From the NCBI RefSeq assembly GCF_000406965.1, contig NZ_KE136367.1:1-64000 (forward strand): a stretch of DNA of 64,000 nt, written 5' to 3'. Positions 58,755-64,000 of the stretch are shown in pieces. The stretch comes from Enterococcus avium ATCC 14025 (lineage in GTDB: Bacteria; Bacillota; Bacilli; Lactobacillales; Enterococcaceae). The translations under genes were made by a program, and so were the position numbers. Numbering within the stretch: position 1 is the stretch's first letter; every line of letters starts with the position of its first letter. Below the pieces are notes generated by a model. The model had not been told where the DNA came from and ran no database searches. It saw only the letters and a list, made by a program, of their open reading frames with translations.

Positions 58755-59831
58755 TTAAACAACCTCAACCGTATCGTCTTTATCCCAATGTGCCTTCTGC
58801 TCGCTTTTTGCACGATAGCTTTGAACATGCTCCCAATTCTTAGGGTCCTGTTGGTAGGTACTGAAATCCAAATCATCGACTAGCCATTTTTTCTGTTCCT
58901 CATCATAAACAAGGCTCGCGATTGCGTTTTGTGCATCCGTCGTCAATGCCTCATCAATCCCAACTTCCTCGACTAATTGCATCGAACGCTTGAGATCGAT
59001 ATAGACATCGAATTGAGCTTTTGTTTGTCCTGTATTCACCGAAATTGAATCGCAATTGAGCTTGATTGACTGAAATTGCTGGTCAAAGCTTTTCAAGTAA
59101 GGCTTTAGTTCTGCAAAACTCAATTGCAGCTTTTCCTTATGTGATTTAGAAGCGATTAGCTGCGAAACATTCAAACCATCGCGAATTCCTTGATTGAAGG
59201 AATCAAAATAATTGACGACTGATGCTAGTAGATGCTTTTGGAACCCTTGATTGTTCTCATACAGGCTATTCTCTTTCACTGTCAGCCGCTGATCCTCTGC
59301 TTTGAGATCAACCTGCTCTTGAACCTTTTTTGAGCCAAATTTCGGATGCGCCATTTCATAGGTTACGTTGTATGTTCCTGGTAAAAAAGGACCATAAGTA
59401 TATTTATTCCAGTCCTCAACGAAATCTCCAGAAACCTCCTGTGCTTGGATCGTGGTTCGAAGATCGGTACCTTTAGGCAATTCTACAATAAGAAATCGTG
59501 CATTTGGATAGATTTTAGCTGGCTTTAAAAAGGAAGCTCCCTCTTCAATCGAAAAATATTCATCCTTTTTTAAAAGCTTAGTGATCTGCTTTTTTTTCAG
59601 CTTTTTTACCTGCTGTTGAAAAAGAACTTGTGCGTCTTTGCTGATTTTTTTCTTATTTGAGTAGCTAGGCATGTACCGCTTGATTAACGTCTCATCATTT
59701 TCAATCAGTGCAGTCGCTAAACGATCCACCGTAGCATCTACACTATTTTTATATCTAGAATAGCTGACAAAGCTGAATAGGATCACGATGACTAATACGA
59801 TCGTTGCCAGCATTCCAGTCTTTTTAGTCAT
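58755..59831 (-). CDS. membrane-anchored TcaA/YvbJ-like protein
   Basis: One membrane helix (about 8-26) follows MTKKTG; the rest of the 358 residues is extracytoplasmic. YGPFLPGTYNVTYE (about 142-155) is the pattern seen in the repeated domains of TcaA/YvbJ-type proteins. Unlike those, no N-terminal zinc ribbon is present. A basic coiled segment (QQQVKKLKKKQITKLLKK) precedes it. The C-terminal part has an NTF2-like look (ending in EEQKKWLVDDLDFSTY). The ATG overlaps the upstream lipoprotein stop by 8 bp. Function is unknown. Confidence 0.75.
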   Translation of the reverse strand: MTKKTGMLATIVLVIVILFSFVSYSRYKNSVDATVDRLATALIENDETLIKRYMPSYSNKKKISKDAQVLFQQQVKKLKKKQITKLLKKDEYFSIEEGASFLKPAKIYPNARFLIVELPKGTDLRTTIQAQEVSGDFVEDWNKYTYGPFLPGTYNVTYEMAHPKFGSKKVQEQVDLKAEDQRLTVKENSLYENNQGFQKHLLASVVNYFDSFNQGIRDGLNVSQLIASKSHKEKLQLSFAELKPYLKSFDQQFQSIKLNCDSISVNTGQTKAQFDVYIDLKRSMQLVEEVGIDEALTTDAQNAIASLVYDEEQKKWLVDDLDFSTYQQDPKNWEHVQSYRAKSEQKAHWDKDDTVEVV

Positions 59832-60942
59832 TAAGCCCGCCTCTGAAGGCCTCTTTCATTGATTTGAAATGATAATTTCGACTTTCATTTGCGGAATTGA
59901 TCTCCCACTTACCGTCTTTTTTCTCTAACTTCACCTGATAACCTTCACCATTCATATTTTCATCGGTGTTGATTGGTGCTTCATTGATCTTTCCAGGCAA
60001 TTCCTGCAATAAATATTTTTCTGCATCTCGACGCACACTAGTATAATCAGTGTATTTACCTTCATTCTCTTCTACGAATTTGTCTATGATTGATTCGGTA
60101 TCAACATCATCCAAAAAGACCATTTCTGGACGTACGTAGATGACTGCTGATTCTGGGAAGAATTCTTTAAAGCTGTAAGTTACCTTGCCCTTTTCAGCAT
60201 TGGTCTGTTGAAGTTGAGTTATAACCTTTTCCAACTCTGCTGTTGAAGGATCATAGTTTGTAAAATCTTCCTTCAAGCTATTGACGCTGTCTTCTTTAAA
60301 GGTTTTGCTTTCCGCTTCTAGATCATTGGCTAACTCAAGTTTCCCTGCCGCCTTCTTATCTTCTTCTTTCACTTCGTCAGAATTATAAAAGACTTTCGTT
60401 ATATATTGACTTACCAGCGCTTGTACCGCCTTGGTGTCGTCATTGTATTTTTTTGTATCAAGCTTCAGCTCGATGCTTTCATCCTTCTCGTCTTCAGAAT
60501 AGTACATAGCTTCATAATGTAGATCATATTTTGCATCTTTTTTGACTTCAAATACCAATGGCTCAGTAAAGCTCTTATCCTCAGATAGGCTCTCATTACT
60601 CATAACTTTAAAGTTATCATTGGAATCATAAACGTGCTCTGAAGAAACCTTCTTCCCATCTTCATCGTACAAAGCGAAATCGTTAGAAGAAACATCCAAT
60701 TTCTCTTTTGACTTATTTTTGACTTTAATATCCAGTGCTAGGAAGCCTGTCTCATCATCAACCTTTTTCCCATCAGGTATGATGTAGCTGCCTCCTTCAA
60801 TGCTCATTTCAACTTTTGATGTTTGGGCTGTATTTTCCTTCTCATTCGCTTTTTTTGTGTCGCCACCGCCGGAGCAGGCAGTCAATGTTACTAATAGACT
60901 ACTCAATAAAATCAACCCACTAAATCCCCTAATTTTTTTCAT
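59824..60942 (-). CDS. lipoprotein with DUF4352/DUF5105-like domains
   Basis: This 372-residue exported lipoprotein has a signal ending in the lipobox LLVTLTAC-S (Cys about 24). Residues 45-150 form an immunoglobulin-like domain of the DUF4352/DUF5067 type (GFLALDIKVKNKSKEKLDVSSN). The remainder resembles DUF5105 (AVQALVSQYITKVFYN, then WEINSANESRNYHFKSMKEAF). The frame opens at 60966, but the ATG at 60942 with GGGAGG upstream starts the signal peptide properly. It forms a two-gene operon with the TcaA-like gene. A sensing or envelope-stress role is only a guess. Confidence 0.8.
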   Translation of the reverse strand: MKKIRGFSGLILLSSLLVTLTACSGGGDTKKANEKENTAQTSKVEMSIEGGSYIIPDGKKVDDETGFLALDIKVKNKSKEKLDVSSNDFALYDEDGKKVSSEHVYDSNDNFKVMSNESLSEDKSFTEPLVFEVKKDAKYDLHYEAMYYSEDEKDESIELKLDTKKYNDDTKAVQALVSQYITKVFYNSDEVKEEDKKAAGKLELANDLEAESKTFKEDSVNSLKEDFTNYDPSTAELEKVITQLQQTNAEKGKVTYSFKEFFPESAVIYVRPEMVFLDDVDTESIIDKFVEENEGKYTDYTSVRRDAEKYLLQELPGKINEAPINTDENMNGEGYQVKLEKKDGKWEINSANESRNYHFKSMKEAFRGGLND

Positions 60943-60998
60943 GCTTTTTCCTCCCATATGTTTCATTTTTGATTAATAAAAAAACGCGTATTACATAT

Positions 60999-61028
60999 AT
61001 GATAAACGGAATTAACCCTTTTCGTCAA
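60999..61028 (-). promoter_or_regulatory. promoter of the lipoprotein operon
   Basis: The minus strand has a -35 TTGACG (61028-61023), an 18-bp spacer and a -10 TATCAT (61004-60999). The bases from 61029 to 61260 are extremely AT-rich and hold no gene or other feature that I can support. Confidence 0.65.
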
Positions 61029-61263
61029 CATGATTAAAGAAATTAACAACACATCTAATAATATTAAAAAAACAAATAAAATTAATAGAAGAAATGTTAA
61101 AAAAAGAGCTAATAATATTTATAACTATTTAATTTGTGATTTTTACTTTCTAGCTTTTCAAGCAATGAAGTCGTTCCTCTTCTGCTGCTTATTTATGCAA
61201 TGACCTGTTAAATAATAAAGAAATGAATTCCTACTGTGTGTTTTTGTGAAGCGTTTGTCTTCT

Positions 61264-61303
61264 AAAAAAAGAGGCTACGACAAAAGTAATTGTCATAGCC
61301 TCT
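61264..61303 (-). terminator. terminator of the alkD-like/HAD gene pair
   Basis: AGAGGCTATGACAA pairs with TTGTCGTAGCCTCT (one mismatch), followed by TTTTTTT on the minus strand. The stem sequence is related to the yabR terminator at 10826-10868. Confidence 0.9.
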
Positions 61304-61321
61304 AGCAGTTTAAGTTTATTA

Positions 61322-62101
61322 TTAATGCACCAATTCTAATTGGCGTAGTGCTTTATAAATTCCATCTTGATCATTGGTGTCCGTCACGAGATTGGCGGCA
61401 TCCTTAACATGATTGGCAGCATTTCCCATTGCCACACCCGTTCCCGCCAAATTCAGCATTTCAATGTCGTTGTTGCCATCACCAAAGGTCACGATATTTT
61501 CTGGTTTGATCCCGACTTTTTTCGCTAAAGCTAAAATCGTTTGTGCCTTAGAACCAGGATTAGGAATGATATCAACACTATTCTCGTGCCAGCGAACCAA
61601 ACGAAATTCTGGGAAAGCCGCTTCAAACTCCTCATCCATTGACTGATCATAAAAGGCACAGCCTTGGTATACTTCATGTTGAGAGAAATAATCTGGTTCA
61701 TACTCTGGCGCCTGTTGTCCAAAAGAAGACATCGCATTGCGAACCTTTTCCTTGTCAAAATCAGTTACCCGCCCGAAAGAATCTAATCCGAAGAGCATAA
61801 TGTCGATCTCTCGTTCCGTGGCAAAATCAATCATACGAGTCAACGCTTCACGATCCAGCGTATGCTTATACACCTGCTCATGATCTAAAAATCCTGCAGA
61901 ACCATTGCAAATAATGTAATTCGTACAGCCTAACTGATGAATCACATCGCCAGCCAACAAGCGGGACCGTCCCGTCGCAATAGTCACTAAATGTCCAGCC
62001 TCACGCAATGCCTTCAACGCCTTCATCGTGCTTTCCAAAGGTTTTCTTTGGCTGCTCAACAAGGTACCATCAATGTCTAGTGCGATTAATTTTCTTTCCA
62101 A
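61322..62101 (-). CDS. Cof-type HAD-IIB family phosphatase
   Basis: This 259-residue cytoplasmic hydrolase has LIALDIDGTLLSS at the N-terminus (nucleophile Asp). TIATGRSRLLA, a cap domain in the middle and NIVTFGDGNNDIEMLNLAG near the C-terminus follow. Substrates in this group are sugar phosphates or flavin phosphates; none can be assigned. It starts 3 bp after the AlkD-like gene, so the two are cotranscribed. Confidence 0.94.
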   Translation of the reverse strand: MERKLIALDIDGTLLSSQRKPLESTMKALKALREAGHLVTIATGRSRLLAGDVIHQLGCTNYIICNGSAGFLDHEQVYKHTLDREALTRMIDFATEREIDIMLFGLDSFGRVTDFDKEKVRNAMSSFGQQAPEYEPDYFSQHEVYQGCAFYDQSMDEEFEAAFPEFRLVRWHENSVDIIPNPGSKAQTILALAKKVGIKPENIVTFGDGNNDIEMLNLAGTGVAMGNAANHVKDAANLVTDTNDQDGIYKALRQLELVH

Positions 62102-62104
62102 AAT

Positions 62105-62755
62105 TTATCTCTCCATTTTTATGTATTTGCTGCCCTCACGTAGGGCTAACTTACTGAATGAATGCTGCTGTATAAAATCTCTTACCCAATCAGGATTCAC
62201 CTTACTATAGTCACGCAATGCCCAGCCGATCGCCTTTTGGATGAAAAATTCATCTGTTGTTAGATCCGCTAAGATCGCTTGCGCCAACAATTCTGTATCG
62301 GTGCTTTCTTTAAACATCAACTGTAAATTGATCGCTACACGCCGATACCAAAAATTCTCATGCTGATAGAAAAAACGATACACCTGCTCCAACTCTGCTG
62401 GATGCGCTAAAACCCACGTAGAAAACACCTTACGCCACGCATCAATACTGTCCCACCAAGTTTTTTCACCTAATAAAGGAAGCAATGCCGCCAGATCCGC
62501 TAGTGAAAAACGCAGAATGTTCTTTTGTGCCAAATCAATCGCGTAATACTGATATTCTCGTTCATTCATTCGATAGTTGCGAAAAATCTCTTGTATCAGT
62601 TCTTCGATTGATAACATGGTGCTTTCTTTTAAAAAGGGCCGTTCCAATAGTGCTCGCTGCGGCTTTTTGACTCCGCAAAAGGGAAAAAGATCCTTCATGT
62701 ACCGAGCCATTGGTTCCGCAATCTCGGGTTGATACGGAAAAATCAATGCGTTCAT
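62105..62755 (-). CDS. DNA alkylation repair protein (AlkD-like)
   Basis: This 216-residue all-helical HEAT-repeat protein has REYQYYAIDLAQKN, WWDSIDAWRKVFSTWV and FFIQKAIGWALRDYSKVNPDWV, typical of AlkD/AlkC-type glycosylases that excise alkylated purines. ATG 62755 has AAGGAG upstream. Its leader contains the dispersed repeat copy B. It pairs with a HAD phosphatase gene downstream. Confidence 0.9.
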   Translation of the reverse strand: MNALIFPYQPEIAEPMARYMKDLFPFCGVKKPQRALLERPFLKESTMLSIEELIQEIFRNYRMNEREYQYYAIDLAQKNILRFSLADLAALLPLLGEKTWWDSIDAWRKVFSTWVLAHPAELEQVYRFFYQHENFWYRRVAINLQLMFKESTDTELLAQAILADLTTDEFFIQKAIGWALRDYSKVNPDWVRDFIQQHSFSKLALREGSKYIKMER

Positions 62756-62812
62756 CCTTAATCTCCTTATTCGTTTTAAAGTAAGATTTTTTTCAAATAA
62801 AAAAATTAGGTC

Positions 62813-62975
62813 GATTCAAATGCCGTATATCATTCAACTAATGCGTTTATCTACTATTTTACGAACTAGCTCGTAACTAAGTTCGAATTTTTCTAACGTA
62901 AGATTCTCGTACGCACACCATTCTTCTAAATACGCTGAAGCGTAAAGAAAAACTGGCAAAGTTGTACTGACATCC
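62813..62975 (-). repeat. dispersed intergenic repeat, copy B (upstream of alkD-like gene)
   Basis: It has ends GCCGTATATCATTCAACTA and AGTTGTACTGACATCC, close to copy A (26955-27064) and imperfectly inverted to each other. The centre holds two further small hairpins, CGAACT/AGTTCG (62872-62895 region) and TACGCT-GA-AGCGTA. Otherwise the 570-bp gap between the alkD-like gene and rpsD holds only the rpsD promoter and leader. Confidence 0.6.
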
Positions 62976-63119
62976 TTCATTGTAGAGAAGTTTCAGAGAA
63001 TTTGCAAAAGCTTCTTACACTATTCTGTTTCAATCTTTTCGCTGTCTTAGAAAAAAGCAATCGTTTTTTGCCAGCACCCAACAATTAACACATTTTTTTC
63101 AAAAAAGCAACACTTGAAC

Positions 63120-63149
63120 TTGACTCTGCCCGCTCTTTTCCGTTATACT
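63120..63149 (+). promoter_or_regulatory. rpsD promoter
   Basis: The -35 is TTGACT (63120-63125), followed by an 18-bp spacer and the -10 TATACT (63144-63149). The predicted start of transcription is near 63156, giving a leader of about 170 nt. Confidence 0.8.
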
Positions 63150-63185
63150 GACGTTTGTGTAAAATAATGCAGCAGAAGAATAATA

Positions 63186-63270
63186 GCCCGTCCCCAGTTC
63201 GTTGCCAGTATTGGTTCAATTGTGTAACCGCGGCTGCGAAGGTGAAGATTGAAGAACGAACTACACGGAT
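63186..63270 (+). promoter_or_regulatory. S4 autoregulatory leader of rpsD (candidate)
   Basis: Nested long-range pairings are visible: CCGT/ACGG (63188/63265), AGTTCGTT/AACGAACT (63196/63255) and TTCAAT/ATTGAA (63215/63248). A GC-rich apical part (CCGCGGCTGCG) lies inside. This agrees with the known Firmicutes arrangement in which S4 binds its own leader. The pseudoknot itself was not modelled. Confidence 0.7.
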
Positions 63271-63325
63271 ATGAATTTTTCAACGGATTATTTTACTCCA
63301 AAACAATTTATTGGAGGAATTTTTA

Positions 63326-63937
63326 ATGTCACGTTATACAGGACCATCATGGAAACAATCTCGTCGTCTTGGTATCTCATTATCAGGAACAGGTAAAGAA
63401 TTAGCACGTCGTCCATACGCTCCAGGTCAACATGGACCAAACAGCCGTGGAAAGAAATCTGAATACGGCTTGCAAATGTCAGAAAAACAAAAATTACGTT
63501 TCATCTACGGATTAAACGAACGTCAATTCCGTAACTTATTCGTACGCGCTAGCAAAATCAAAGAAGGTAAACATGGTGTTAACTTCATGATCTTACTAGA
63601 ACGTCGTCTAGATAACGTTGTTTACCGTTTAGGTTTGGCTTCAACTCGTCGCCAAGCTCGTCAATTAGTAAACCACGGTCACGTAACTGTCGATGGCAAA
63701 CGTGTTGACATCGCTTCTTATGAAGTTGAAGTTGGCCAAGTTATCGGTATCCGTGAAAAATCTAAAAACATGGTTACAGTAAAAGAAGCAGTTGAATCAG
63801 CTGTTGGTCGTCCAGCTTTTGTTAGCTTCGACGATGAAAAATTAGAAGGTTCATTATCTCGTTTACCAGAACGTGATGAAATCAACCCAGAAATCGACGA
63901 ATCATTAGTCGTTGAATTCTACAACAAATTAATGTAA
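63326..63937 (+). CDS. rpsD: 30S ribosomal protein S4
   Basis: S4 is a primary 16S-binding protein that nucleates 30S assembly. The 203-residue protein starts [16 protein letters not shown]. The S4 domain is seen in [30 protein letters not shown]. No CxxC zinc pairs are present, so it is the zinc-free form. An in-frame TTG lies 15 bp upstream; the ATG at 63326, 8 nt after GGAGG, is correct. Codons are strongly biased, as expected for a ribosomal protein. It is monocistronic, as usual in Firmicutes. Confidence 0.99.
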   Translation: MSRYTGPSWKQSRRLGISLSGTGKELARRPYAPGQHGPNSRGKKSEYGLQMSEKQKLRFIYGLNERQFRNLFVRASKIKEGKHGVNFMILLERRLDNVVYRLGLASTRRQARQLVNHGHVTVDGKRVDIASYEVEVGQVIGIREKSKNMVTVKEAVESAVGRPAFVSFDDEKLEGSLSRLPERDEINPEIDESLVVEFYNKLM

Positions 63938-63944
63938 GACTTCT

Positions 63945-64000
63945 TACAGACAACAACACCCGCATCCTGATTGAGGATACGGGTGTTTTTTGTCTGTAAA
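63945..64000 (+). terminator. rpsD terminator with extended outer stem
   Basis: AACACCCG-ATCCT pairs with AGGAT-CGGGTGTT (one mismatch), then TTTT. Outside this, TTACAGACAA (63945-63954) and TTGTCTGTAA (63991-64000) also pair perfectly, so the U-run sits inside a longer hairpin that reaches the window edge. Confidence 0.9.

Overview
The window is a stretch of a low-GC Gram-positive chromosome from the genus Enterococcus. The partial 16S rRNA at the left edge ends in ACGCTTTTTCTT at the start of its V1 region. From memory this is the E. gallinarum/E. casseliflavus form rather than the E. faecium (GCTTCTTTTTCC) or E. faecalis form. Gene content agrees: a SagA-type NlpC/P60 hydrolase, a penicillin-insensitive L,D-transpeptidase, a PASTA kinase, LrgAB, ThiT with a TPP riboswitch and sortase A. 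Nearly all genes are core housekeeping genes on the minus strand, spaced or overlapping by a few bases as in operons.

Layout. 1-370: 5' end of a 16S gene (minus) with leader and tandem promoters. 637-2170: a complete ISL3-family IS with an 8-bp target duplication, sitting exactly in the U-tract of the lysS terminator. 2216-5694: lysS, dusB, hslO. 5958-6503: a GNAT acetyltransferase. 6631-17973: the pth-mfd-flippase-rqcP-divIC-yabR-tilS-hpt-ftsH cluster (translation quality control, repair, division, purine salvage, proteolysis). 18333-20926: ldh and a cell-wall L,D-transpeptidase on the plus strand. 21025-25447: yebC, a VanZ-like membrane protein, sagA and mreCD. 25605-38333: yicC-gmk-rpoZ-priA-def-fmt-rsmB-stp-prkC-rsgA-rpe-thiN, the conserved Firmicutes replication-restart/translation/Ser-Thr kinase cluster, here without coaBC and remA. 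38353-41086: a YdbC-like protein, a patatin phospholipase with an unusual N-terminal domain, and sortase A. 41297-42832: an IS1182-family IS. 42897-46429: an orphan gene, thiT with its TPP riboswitch, a small hypothetical, an LMW-PTP and a D-2-hydroxyacid dehydrogenase. 46432-48744: a TetR regulator and ruvAB. 48879-51498: an Mga-like regulator and lrgAB. 51693-58614: msrB, maf, mutL, mutS, ricA, ymdB. 58755-60942: a membrane protein/lipoprotein pair of unknown role. 61322-62755: a Cof-type HAD phosphatase and an AlkD-like protein. 63326-63937: rpsD with its promoter, S4-type leader and terminator.

No CRISPR array, prophage, tRNA gene or defence island was seen, and I found no clear new multi-gene system. 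The less ordinary signals are small: two IS elements whose ends interact with host terminators or stop codons; a dispersed imperfect-palindrome repeat upstream of rpe and alkD (partial copy upstream of rsgA); a composite palindromic element after yabR; a terminator hairpin that carries the ribosome-binding site of the Mga-like gene; a GNAT-like domain fused to the patatin; and the uncharacterised lipoprotein/TcaA-like pair. Several start codons were moved from the longest reading frame to a site supported by a ribosome-binding site; each entry says so.
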